Positions 11,185 to 19,830 of a stretch of 27,404 nucleotides of DNA are shown here, in pieces. Origin of the DNA: Carex sylvatica (lineage: Eukaryota > Streptophyta > Magnoliopsida > Poales > Cyperaceae); assembly GCA_964058845.1 (NCBI GenBank), contig CAXKVR010000814.1, positions 1 to 27,404 on the forward strand, given 5' to 3'. The position numbers and the translations under genes were made by a program. The stretch's first letter is position 1. Each line of letters opens with the position of its first letter. The notes under the pieces were generated by a model. It was not told where the DNA came from. It saw only the letters and a program-made list of their open reading frames with translations, and did no database searches.

Positions 11185-11580
11185 GAGGGTTCCAAACTTC
11201 CAATGCCTCATGCCTTTCATATTTCATCATACCTCATATTTTATATCTTCATTTTCAAAGTCAAACTTGTCGTTCCGAACCGTTCAACATGATATATATA
11301 CTAAAATATGGTTAGGGATAAAATTTTATAATTTTGAAATTTTTTTACTATTTTTAAGATGGGTAGAAAATCACTGTTTTTTGAACGGTTCAAAAACAGT
11401 GATTTTGTACCTATCTTAAAAATTAGTAAAAAAATTTAAAAAATATATAAAATTTTATCTCCATGCATATTTTAGTACAAATATTATGTTGAATGGTTCC
11501 GATCGACAATTTGAACTTTGAAAATAATAAAATATGAGGTATGGTGAGATATGAAAAAGATAAGGCATTGGAACCCTCCT
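11185..11580. mobile_element. Foldback MITE, family C, copy 1
   Basis: Left end GAGGGTTCCAAAC and reverse-complemented right end GGAGGGTTCCAATG, with arms of about 180 bp. Both arms contain TGCCT(C/T)AT, ACCTCATATTTTAT, TTTCAAAGT and a CCG/CCATTCAACAT element. The centre is a near-perfect hairpin around AATCACTGTTTTTTGAACGG. It abuts the right target duplication of the family B MITE. Its own target duplication could not be resolved. Related copies are at 13596-14017 and 15068-15473. The open frame across it on the plus strand (11180-11419) is not a gene. Confidence 0.75.
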
Positions 11581-11752
11581 ATATAAAAAATATATATTAA
11601 GCAGATATTTGTCTCTCACGAAGATGTTCAATGCAAATATTAAGTTAGAATAGATTTTTTTATATTTTTATTTTTATCCATTCTTCAATATATTTTATTA
11701 AAAAAAAAAGTATTAGGATCGGTTATTCAAAACAACCGATCTTGATAACTCC

Positions 11753-12030
11753 CTATATAATCTGCTTAGGGTTCTTATTTTCATTTTGCGCCTCTCATTT
11801 TCAACTTAGCGTCTCTCTCTGTGTCTCCGTCTCTCCCTCTCAAATCCTCAGTCCTCTGTGTCTCTCTCTCTCTCTCCATCTCTTCCTCTCAAAGCCGAGC
11901 CTCTCAATTGTGTCAGTTTTTAATTTTTTTTATTGTTTCAAAAATTAATTAATGGTGTTTGTATATTGGTTTACAGTCTTGAGGACATCTTGCTCAAGTT
12001 ACTTAATCATCCGGCCAATCAACTATCACG
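11753..12030 (+). promoter_or_regulatory. Promoter, leader and exon-like unit inside the CACTA element
   Basis: Immediately after a pair of inverted GGATCGGTT-type motifs (about 11714-11742) comes CTATATAA (11753-11760). This is followed by a CT-rich leader (about 11785-11905) with CTCTCTCTGTG-type runs as in plant 5' untranslated regions. Further on, a 54-bp segment at 11977-12030 is flanked by TTTACAG on the left and GTATTAG on the right, like a small internal exon; read in one frame it gives LEDILLKLLNHPANQLS. I do not recognise it. It may be the 5' part of the lost transposon gene or a captured host fragment. The rest of any coding sequence is absent before the right end of the element. 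Confidence 0.45.
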
Positions 12031-12534
12031 GTATTAGCTTTATCTAATTTTCTCATTATTATACTTTTAAAAACACATTTTTTTAGTGTTTTTTATTGGA
12101 AAATGTTTTTCCATCTAATTGTTACCTTTGTTTTTGTTTTTCGGATCTTTTCTAATCTCATGTGATGTGATTGCAAAAGAGGTAATTATTTTTTTTTATT
12201 GTTGTGCTTTACATTAATTGCATAAATGTGTGTTAATTGAAGAAATAGCTCAATTAGTCACTTGTATGTTTGTTAATTAAATTTTTTTGGATTTAAATTT
12301 CTTGTTATAATATGTAATGCTTCACAAAACTTTGTATCAACATGAATTTTTTGTAATAATTTAAGATTTGTATGATATTTAATTTAGGATGTGTATAAGA
12401 TATTTGATTATTACTTCTTACTGTGCAAAAAAAAAAAATATTTAGGGTGCTGGCCAGCAAAATATATATGGAAGTTAGTCAAATAAATAAAAATATTTTA
12501 TTTTAGCTTTAATAAAACATCAAGATAAGTTATT

Positions 12535-12672
12535 TTAAACAACCGATACAGATTACTACTATTAGGATCGGTTGTTTACAATAATCGATCCTAATTCTAA
12601 AAATAAAAAATAAAAACTTTCAGGATCGGTTGTATTCCGATACTAATATGTGCATATAACCGATCCTGATTC
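12535..12672. repeat. Right subterminal repeats of the CACTA element
   Basis: Six copies of the GGATCGGTTGT / ACCGATCC motif in both orientations, just inside the right terminal repeat. The array is much shorter than the left one, an asymmetry often seen between CACTA ends. Confidence 0.85.
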
Positions 12673-12692
12673 CATATTTTCCACTAGTGAAT

Positions 12693-12933
12693 GTAACATA
12701 CTCTCTTTGATTGAGGTGATTTAAAAGAGCTCATGATAAGATCCATAACATAAACACATAACATTAATTAACACTTATGAATATTTAGATTTGAACATTT
12801 ATCTCTGTACCCTAACAATAATTAATAGTTGTAATTTTATTATATTTTTATATTTGACAATTTCAACAATGATTTTTTAAATTAACTCAAATAAAGTTGA
12901 GAATTAAAACTCAATTTTAGAGATAAGTTATTT

Positions 12934-12980
<47 letters not shown>

Positions 12981-13291
12981 TGCATATAACAATGAAATTT
13001 CATTCAATTTGAGTCGTTTGATGGTGCATCATATATTAGACCATGAATTTCGGATCGTCGAAATTTTAAATCAATTGATGTATGGTGAAATAATATAAAA
13101 TCTAATTATTTTTTATAGACATGAGTGCATTATATAGATAATTATTGCAATATTAAATTTTAAAATAAGCTTTATTTTTTAAATTTGTAAAAATTATCAA
13201 AACAAATTATTTCAGCTGATCCTTCTTTTTATATATTTGAAACTATTTAAGTATGGCAGTGAGGATATTAGATTAATTGGGGAGTTTGGCC
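12693..13291. other. AT-rich stretch with a long AT microsatellite
   Basis: The (AT)19 run is at 12937-12974. The remainder is AT-rich with no coding segment, RNA gene or clear transposon ends. Confidence 0.5.
12937..12974. repeat. (AT)19 microsatellite
   Basis: Thirty-eight bases of uninterrupted AT dinucleotides, likely polymorphic. Confidence 0.97.
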
Positions 13292-13535
13292 CGAGTCAAG
13301 TGGTCAAAATTAGAAGGTTTATAAATTAATTTTAGTGCATTTATTTTTTAACACTTTTTGATCACTTGATTTTAAACAAAATTAATTAAAAATTCTAAAT
13401 AATTTACATGTAAACTCATCACTCGTGAAGTAAATCGATTTCAACGGTTTAAATTTATTGTTTGAAACTAATCTAATAAGTTTTGTAGTTAAGCTCACCA
13501 AACACCTTGGTGAGCTTAAGAACACCCTAGTTCTA

Positions 13536-13538
<3 letters not shown>
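13292..13538. mobile_element. Foldback MITE, family B, right half only
   Basis: It matches the central loop and right arm of the 10781-11174 copy: GAGTCAAGTGGTCAAAATTA near the start, ACATGTAAACTCATCACTCG, CAACGGTTTAAAT, and the terminus AAGAACACCCTAGTTCTACTCA. The left arm is missing, so this copy is truncated near the middle of the hairpin. Confidence 0.75.

Positions 13539-13596
<58 letters not shown>
13539..13596. repeat. Compound microsatellite (AT)15(AG)14
   Basis: (AT)15 at 13539-13568 directly joined to (AG)14 at 13569-13596. It lies exactly between the right end of the family B copy and the left end of a family C copy. The tyrosine/isoleucine and arginine/glutamate frames that cross it are microsatellite artefacts. 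Confidence 0.95.
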
Positions 13597-13600
<4 letters not shown>

Positions 13601-14017
13601 AGGGATCAAATTATACAATTTTATGGTGACATATCTTGACACCATATTTTTATAAGTCATTTTTGTGATTTCAAAATTCAAATAGTCAATCCGAACCGTT
13701 CAACGTGATGTCCATATTATAATGTACTTGGAGACCAAATTTTACATTTTTTGGAAATTTATTACTATTTATTTAGAATTTTTTAAAATTGCTGTTTTTC
13801 AATGATACAAAATTGTCTGAAAACAACAATTTTGTACACATCATAAATACTAAAAAATTTCCAAAAAATATAAAATTTGATCTCCAAGCACATTTTAATA
13901 TGAAGATCATGTTGAACGGTTCAGATCATCTACTTGAATTTTAAAATCACAAAAATAACTTATAAAAATATAGTGTCAAGATGTATCATAATAAAATAAT
14001 GTAATTGAATCCTCCTC
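13596..14017. mobile_element. Foldback MITE, family C, copy 2
   Basis: Left end GGAGAAGGGATCAAATTA and reverse-complemented right end GAGGAGGATTCAATTA. Both arms carry ATCTTGACAC, TATTTTTATAAGT, AACCGTTCAACRTGAT and GGAGAYCAAATTTTA in mirrored order, with the hairpin centre near 13810. About 420 bp, no coding capacity. Target duplication cannot be read because both flanks are (AT)n. Confidence 0.75.
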
Positions 14018-15058
14018 ATATATATATATATTTCTTTGAATGTAATAGTCAATGCCACTGTTCTCTCGCTCTGTGTTCTTTTTGTTATTTTTTTTTCTAG
14101 TTATTATATTATAATGAACTTTGCAATCAAAGTCAATCTGAGAGATTTAATCAGGAAGACTTTTTCTTTCCGAATATTTGGGATAACATTGTTAATTAGT
14201 TGTCTTTTCCTTTCTTTTGCATAATCAAAATATAATTAATGAATTTTTCCTTAATTTTTTTTTTAGCTGAATCAACCTTGGAACGAGACATGCAAGGAGT
14301 ACTTTAATGAACAGTATATTTTTCATGATTTATGAATTATTATGACCCACAAAAGATAAATTATTAAAAGACTGGCGCCTTCTGACTTGATCTGTCAATC
14401 CCAACCGTATAATTTGGCCTCTCTGTGCCATGCACTACAAGTTAAATAAATAAAAAATCAGTCCAACTAGAAATTTGAGAGTATTTACATCAGTAAAAAT
14501 GAAAAAGAAATTAAAAATCAGCTCTAAAAAATCAAATAAAAATTAAATTAATTTTAGTTTCAAAATCTGTACACTCGTATAATTAATTTTTTATTATTTA
14601 GTGGTTACATCAGCGATTATTACTAAAAACAGTTAGACCAACAGAAACGTGAGCTAATTATAGAAACAGTTAAAAAGCGATTTCTTTAAAATAAATATCT
14701 CTATATTTGAAATTACGCTACATCTCAATATCTCAGAAAGTAGAATAAGAAGTACAGTGTGACTTTAAAAATAAAAAATAAAAAGAAATGTCAATGCATA
14801 TGTTTTAAATTTTAATAAATATTGCAGCATTATCATTCTTTATATCTCAAAGAAAAAGGAAAATTAAAGAAATAAAAAAAGTTTACGGAGATAATAACAA
14901 ATTTAATCTGATTTTGAGAGATGCCTATGACAATATACCACTTAGTCACATAAATATAATTATAAAAATATATGACTTAGTGAAATAAGTTTCTCATTTT
15001 AGAAATTGATATTTATTTTTTAAATATATCTCATTTATAGTACTCTATGTAATGCATA
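14018..15058. other. AT-rich intergenic stretch, nothing recognised
   Basis: About 1 kb. A short open frame at 14036-14224 encodes a hydrophobic peptide without a known domain and is probably chance. From 14440 to 14760 the sequence has repeat-like character (GAGAGTATTTACATCAG, then GTGGTTACATCAGCG), possibly an old element without visible ends. Confidence 0.4.
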
Positions 15059-15067
15059 AAATCAAAA

Positions 15068-15473
15068 GAGTAAGACTACACTACTTCGCGAATTAAACAT
15101 GTTGTTTTAATTTGCGCTCATATCTCTATTTTTGAAGTCCAAATAGCCAATCCAAACGGTTAGATGTTTAATCTATATTAAAATGTGTTTGGAGACAAAA
15201 TTTTATATTTTTTGAAATTTTTTTTACTATTTATTAAGATGGTTTGAAAATCGTTGTTTTTATAAAAATTCTGCACCATTAAAAAAAGTGATTTTCAAAC
15301 CATCTTAATAAATAGTAAACAAATTCTAAAAAATATAAAATTTGGTCTCCAAGTACATTTTAATATAAATTAAACATCTAACGGTTTGGATCGGCTATTT
15401 AGACTTCAAAACTAAAGATATGAGTGCGAATTAAAACAGCCCGTTTAATTCGCGAAATAGCGTAGCTTTACTC
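15068..15473. mobile_element. Foldback MITE related to family C, copy 3, with 9-bp duplication
   Basis: Left end GAGTAAGACTACACTACTTC and reverse-complemented right end GAGTAAAGCTACGCTATTTC, both followed by GCGAATTAAAC. Arms are about 190 bp and very similar, with GGTTTGAAAATC / GATTTTCAAACC at the centre (about 15240-15303). Flanks AAATCAAAA (15059-15067) and AAATAAAAA (15474-15482) match at 8 of 9 bases. The interior (GGAGACAAAATTTTATA, TACTATTTATTAAGATGG) matches the family C copies, although the outer termini differ. No coding capacity. Confidence 0.82.
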
Positions 15474-15482
15474 AAATAAAAA

Positions 15483-16188
15483 ATACAATTAAGTTTTTTC
15501 ATAATATTTTTCTCTATTGTTTCTGGTCTAACTTGATATAATTAATTCTCTCCATGTGATAGAGAAGTGAGGCATAGACTGAAATATAAACCTTAATTTA
15601 AGGATATAATAATGTATCTTTTGCCATCTTAAAAGAATAGCTTGGTCTTTACGCGAGCACGAGCGCGTGAAGGAAACACCTGGCGCATTCTCCTTAATTT
15701 GAAACCCTAATAGATATATAATTATGAAAGTATATATATACGATGTAGTCACATGAAGATAATATATATATATGTAATAAGTATTACGTGTCAAGCAATA
15801 AAATAATAAATTGCGTAGAGTAGTGTTTTTGACCATCTGGATTCTGGAGAGTTGTTTGAAATTTATTCATATATATATATATATAATCCGATCGATCGAA
15901 ATGTGCTTACGTATTTTGCAACACGCGAATTGATCTCAATTCCCGTATTATGTATTCATATTTTTATTTTCATTGTGTAAACAATTAAAAAACGCAATTT
16001 TTATATAAAAATATATTTTAAAACTAAATTTTATATTTTTCTTATATATATAGGTAAAAAAATCACTACTCTGGTAATCTTTAAATTAATCAGGTGATTT
16101 CTACCTATATAAAGAAATAAAAAAAGGTTATAAAAATGTTTTGGTTTTGAAGTACATTTTTATATGCAGATAATTTAGCGCAGTTAGA
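15483..16188. other. AT-rich stretch, possible remnant of the family C MITE
   Basis: Between 15483 and about 16000 nothing firm is seen beyond TA runs and one GC-rich patch (ACGCGAGCACGAGCGCGTG near 15651). From about 16005 to 16215 the order AAATTTTATATTTTTC, then TAGGTAAAAAAATCAC, then GTGATTTCTACCTA, then AAGTACATTTTTATATGCAG looks like a badly decayed family C copy with its central hairpin. Confidence 0.35.
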
Positions 16189-16250
16189 ATAAACTATTTA
16201 GACTTTAATAAACAACAATAATAAACTATTTAGACTTTAATAAACAACAA
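16189..16250. repeat. 32-bp tandem duplication
   Basis: The unit beginning ATAAACTATTTAGACTTTAA occurs at 16189 and again at 16221, period 32, almost identical. It sits at the right edge of the possible family C remnant. Confidence 0.88.
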
Positions 16251-16327
16251 ATACAGATTTATATATAGCATAGACTGATATGTACATTATAAAGCAACAT
16301 AGCTTCACTTTATATTGTTTATTGAAA

Positions 16328-16455
16328 ATCAATCTTTGATCTGGTGGTAAAGATAATAACGTTTGTGTGAAATATTGCATATTCGAAACTTAAATGAGAA
16401 AAAAATTTAGATATTAAATAGTTGGATGACTTGACATCCAATATTTACTAAAAAA
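16328..16455 (+). mobile_element. Probable tRNA-derived SINE, decayed
   Basis: TGGTGGTAAAG at 16342-16352 resembles the A box of a polymerase III promoter. ATTCGAAACT at 16381-16390, about 30 bp further on, resembles the B box (consensus GGTTCGANNCC). The intervening GTTTGTGTGAAATATTGC matches the usual layout of dicot tRNA-related SINE heads. An A-rich, non-tRNA tail follows to about 16455. No target duplication was settled. The alternative is a chance resemblance in AT-rich DNA. Confidence 0.5.
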
Positions 16456-16930
16456 AAAATAACCTAAAATATACAATATTAAGATTTACAATCGAATATT
16501 TAATATATATATGAGAGTGAAAGTTGTAGTATGCAAATTTCATCAGCTAATTAAATATTATCCCTATTTTTTTTTATTGAAAACCCGTACGCAAATATAC
16601 GAGAGACACATTCATCAGAGGACATAAAAAATGATAAGCCGTTAGATTGAGATCTAACCGAAGAAAATTGAGAGATTATTATAGGTGAACAGTAACCCAA
16701 CATTCAGAATTAAAGAAAAAGGGAGGTAGCACAATTAAAAAAAATAAACATTCAGAATTAAAACTATAAAATATATATCATTTGCAGGTAATTAAGCATA
16801 TATACATTGTGCTTACTGTGAATTATGTAGAATTAATTAAATAATTTCTAATTATACAAATATCTTGGAGCTTTTTTTTCTGTTCCATTTTCCATTTTTT
16901 TAAAAACTTTTGTATGTTAATATGAAAGAA
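16456..16930. other. AT-rich intergenic stretch, nothing recognised
   Basis: About 475 bp. The phrase ACATTCAGAATTAAA occurs twice (near 16700 and 16748). GCCGTTAGATTGAGATCTAA near 16638 is a repeat-like phrase. No gene or element ends were seen. Confidence 0.45.
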
Positions 16931-17136
16931 TGCATATCCTTGCATTAACTCAAAAAAGAATCTTTTGAGTTAACAAATCTCAATTGATTTTAAACGAAGT
17001 TAAATCGGCATTTGCTTATGATATAATGTGAATGTGAATTAATGTGAATCTAATTTACACGAATCTTAAAATAAAATCAGATGATCAAGATTCATTAACT
17101 CAAAAAATTCTCTTTTGAGTTAATGCCGAGGATACG
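16931..17136. mobile_element. Small inverted-repeat element (MITE-like), about 206 bp
   Basis: Left end TATCCTTGCATTAACTC and reverse-complemented right end TATCCTCGGCATTAACTC, each followed by AAAAGAAT- or AAAAGAGAAT-type sequence and TTTTGAGTTAA. Each terminus is therefore itself a small hairpin. Arms are about 50 bp. The target duplication is not clear and no class is assigned. Confidence 0.65.
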
Positions 17137-17888
17137 AATTCGATCTGATATATTATGCTTTGATTATCTAATTTTTTTAATGCGTACGTCAGCCGACACT
17201 TCAACTTATGTAGTGCCCATAACATTAAATAACGCGCGGCGTTCATTTATGGCGTCGTGACGCTCATTCCAAAATGGAAACGCGAATTTACCTCTCTAGT
17301 CTCTAAATCAATTTGCAAATCTTTCAATTCACATTTACTTTTCACTTTTTCATAATTCACATTTACCCGCTTAAATTAATGAAGACCCTTCACAATTTTG
17401 ATCAATGTGAAAAAGGACTGATGATACTTACCTTATCTTGCAAAATAATTAAAACCACAAAAAAAAAAGTTCTATTAATAAATTTCTTTTATCAAATGTA
17501 TTAATTTTTAGTAAATATTAAAGATCAACTTCCTACACAGAAAATATTTTTTTTATCACTTGATCAAAAACTGATTCTCATCTTACTTCTTACTTAAGTT
17601 ATCAAATAAAAATAAACAGTAAAACAAAACAAAAAATATGATAAAATTAAATCATCTCTGCGGACAAATTTTAATCCATATGTGGACCCACTATCACAAA
17701 TATAGGTTAATTTTTAACATCTTACTCATTCAAACGAATTAATATAACAATCAAACATAACCTGTAGAGCTGTGGCATAATTTGCTTTTTGGTAAAGAAA
17801 TATAGGAATAGGAATAGAAATAGGAATAGGGAGGCAATAGGATGAGAAAGTAGTTTGAATACTAAAACCAAATTTCCCCTTCACCTAA
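17137..17888. other. Intergenic stretch, nothing recognised
   Basis: It holds a GC-richer patch (about 17230-17285, with ACGCGCGGCGTTCA), an open frame at 17313-17504 without recognisable content, and a purine-rich repeat of AGGAATAG-type units at about 17805-17832. No convincing gene. Confidence 0.45.
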
Positions 17889-17897
17889 ACCTTCACC

Positions 17898-18073
17898 GGG
17901 AGAGTATCATCTGCAGACTATTCTCTGCGAAGCTATACGGAGCTTTTAATCTGGTCTGTTCATTTTGATCGGACGGATCAGATCAGATAGGGCCTACATT
18001 TTGAAATCTGATTTGGTCCGTCCAATCAAAATAAACAGACCAAATTAAAAATTTCGCAGAAGATAGCGTTCCC
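17898..18073. mobile_element. Mutator-like MITE, family A, copy 2
   Basis: Left end GGGAGAGTATCATCTGC and reverse-complemented right end GGGAACGCTATCTTCTGC. The interior has AGCTTTTAATCTGGTCTGTT and a GATCGGACGGATCAGATC core as in the 4427-4629 copy. Flanks ACCTTCACC (17889-17897) and ACCTTTACC (18074-18082) match at 8 of 9 bases. 176 bp, no coding capacity. Confidence 0.85.
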
Positions 18074-18082
18074 ACCTTTACC

Positions 18083-18751
18083 TTCACCTGACATGTACTA
18101 GGAATAGAAATAAAGGATGTAGCCTCCTTTGACTGGCATCTCTTAACACAATTTGCTTCTGAGACTGGAGTTCTTAATTTTTTCCCTCACCGACAGGTTG
18201 AATTAAGATAGTTATGTACGTAATTAATGACATTAACATACCTATTTCTTATAAGTATATATGATAACCGTCTCTATCAATTTACACCCACAAATCCCAA
18301 TTTCAGAATTATAGTCTGCTATTATAAAAAATCAGAATTATTTCTTAAATTAAATGACATCTAAAATATATATTTGCACAGAGGACGCTAGACATGTATA
18401 TATATTCCGCAAAAGTGACTAGCGGAAACTTTTTATTTAAAAGTTGAGACTTAATTTGCAAAGAAAATGTACATATACTGTACACTGCACACTGCACACA
18501 GAGTAGGGAACAATAATTCAAAACGCAATTTGTTTTTTAACTCGATTAATTATTTGCAGTCAAACTTTTAAGGCAAATTTAATAATGATGCGCGTCATGT
18601 GTCATATCGATATAAATAGGATAAATAACTACCGATTTCATATCTTTTTAATATTAATTCATACACTGTCACTCTTCAATACCATGTATGTACCGTGTGG
18701 TATAAGAAAGAAGGAATTTATCCAGAGAAAGAAAAAGGAGCTAGTAGGCTA
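18083..18751. other. AT-rich intergenic stretch, nothing recognised
   Basis: About 670 bp of flank between two DNA elements. CTGCACACTGCACAC near 18487 is a short tandem. No coding segment, RNA gene or element ends. Confidence 0.5.
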
Positions 18752-18760
18752 CTAGTACTA

Positions 18761-19821
18761 GGGTAGGGTATTGACACAATAATTTATTTTATTAACACAA
18801 CAACTTCAGATTTTTTTTTACTTGTATGGACAAATTTATCCTTATCTAAAATTCTCTCTAAATACCATATATTTTTCTAAGATAGTATTTTATTTAATAT
18901 ATAAAGGTCACTGATTATTTATTTTTATTTCCATAACTAAACATCTAGTAAAACAATTCTGATATGTTTCATTTTTCAAATTTGAGAAGTATAATAACAA
19001 AAATTTAAGCAATCATTTTTTGCAGCAAAAAGGAATAGAGAAAAATAAACTTTCTTTTTAGTGACTTTATTCAAATTTATATCATTATATATATTATCAT
19101 AATTTTACATTGTTGAGTTTCGAAAAAAGAGTACAAACTACATTCATATATATTATCATAATTCAACAAAAAAAAATACTAGAAACTCTATTAATTGTAA
19201 ATACACTTCGCACTGACACAAAAGTATTATCTAACAGAGTTGTTTAACAAAATATTTTTTACATTTGTAAAGAATGAATTTTTTAATTTATTATTTTCTA
19301 TTCTTTGAAACTAAAATATTTTAGAGGTAAGTTTAAGTTATGAAAATAAATAACATATAGCCACTAATATGAATTTGTATATGCGGATACTATAAAATAA
19401 ACTAAGCAAGTTAAATTTGTTAAACAAAATGGTATATCATATAGTAAAATTTATTTTTATATTTCTCATATAAACTAAATATTTTGAAACAAAAGAGGAC
19501 CGAAATACATATGTAACGAAAGTTTTTTTTTTTTTTTTGAAAATTATATGTAGCGAAAGTTAAAATCATTGATGCACAACCTTTGATGTGTTGGTCTTGG
19601 TTATTCCTTTTTTGTTATTATTTCAAAATAGATAAAGATCTAACAATGAAGTATATATAGTATCTAATAAATGACCCTTGTGATAAAAGATTGCATAATA
19701 AGGAGAGATCAAAAATAACATTTGAAAGGAAATATATATAGAGGACAAAATTGTCTATAAATTTTGAAAAATTAAAATTATTGTGTTAAAATAAAAAGTT
19801 ATTGTGTTAGTATGAGCACCT
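18761..19821. mobile_element. Non-autonomous Mutator-like element, about 1.06 kb, with perfect 9-bp duplication
   Basis: CTAGTACTA occurs at 18752-18760 and again at 19822-19830, a perfect 9-bp target duplication. The termini begin GGGTAGGGTATTGACACAAT (left) and GGTGCTCATACTAACACAAT (reverse-complemented right). Both continue through TTTTATT, AACACAA and GACAAATTTATCC / GACAATTTTGTCC, giving imperfect inverted repeats of about 80 bp. The interior is AT-rich without a transposase frame. The 9-bp duplication and GG ends fit the Mutator superfamily. It is larger and older-looking inside than the small MITEs here. Confidence 0.85.
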
Positions 19822-19830
19822 CTAGTACTA

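Larger units (their letters stand above)
9053..12689. mobile_element. Non-autonomous CACTA (En/Spm) DNA transposon, complete, 3637 bp
   Basis: The left end is CACTGGTGGAAAA and the reverse complement of the right end is CACTAGTGGAAAA; both continue into AATCAGGATCGG and TATATG, so the terminal inverted repeats are about 38 bp. Flanks are AAT at 9050-9052 and AAT at 12690-12692, a perfect 3-bp target duplication, diagnostic for CACTA elements. Both ends carry many copies of a GGATCGGTTGTTT motif. No TNP2-type transposase or TNPA-like frame of useful length is present, so movement would need proteins from elsewhere. The element hosts two nested MITEs (10781-11174 and 11185-11580) and a promoter/exon-like unit (about 11750-12030). 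Confidence 0.95.

Noticed and set aside
11742..11948. Serine/leucine-rich plus-strand frame in the CACTA element
   Set aside because: It is translation of a CT-rich leader-like stretch and has no domain; the promoter/leader explanation is preferred.
13382..13681. Overlapping frames on both strands across the (AT)(AG) microsatellite
   Set aside because: Their dominant residues are produced by the dinucleotide repeats and the flanks are foldback MITEs.
4427..15473. Foldback elements considered as microRNA precursors
   Set aside because: Several copies with transposon-type target duplications and long arms fit MITEs; no known microRNA sequence was recognised in them.
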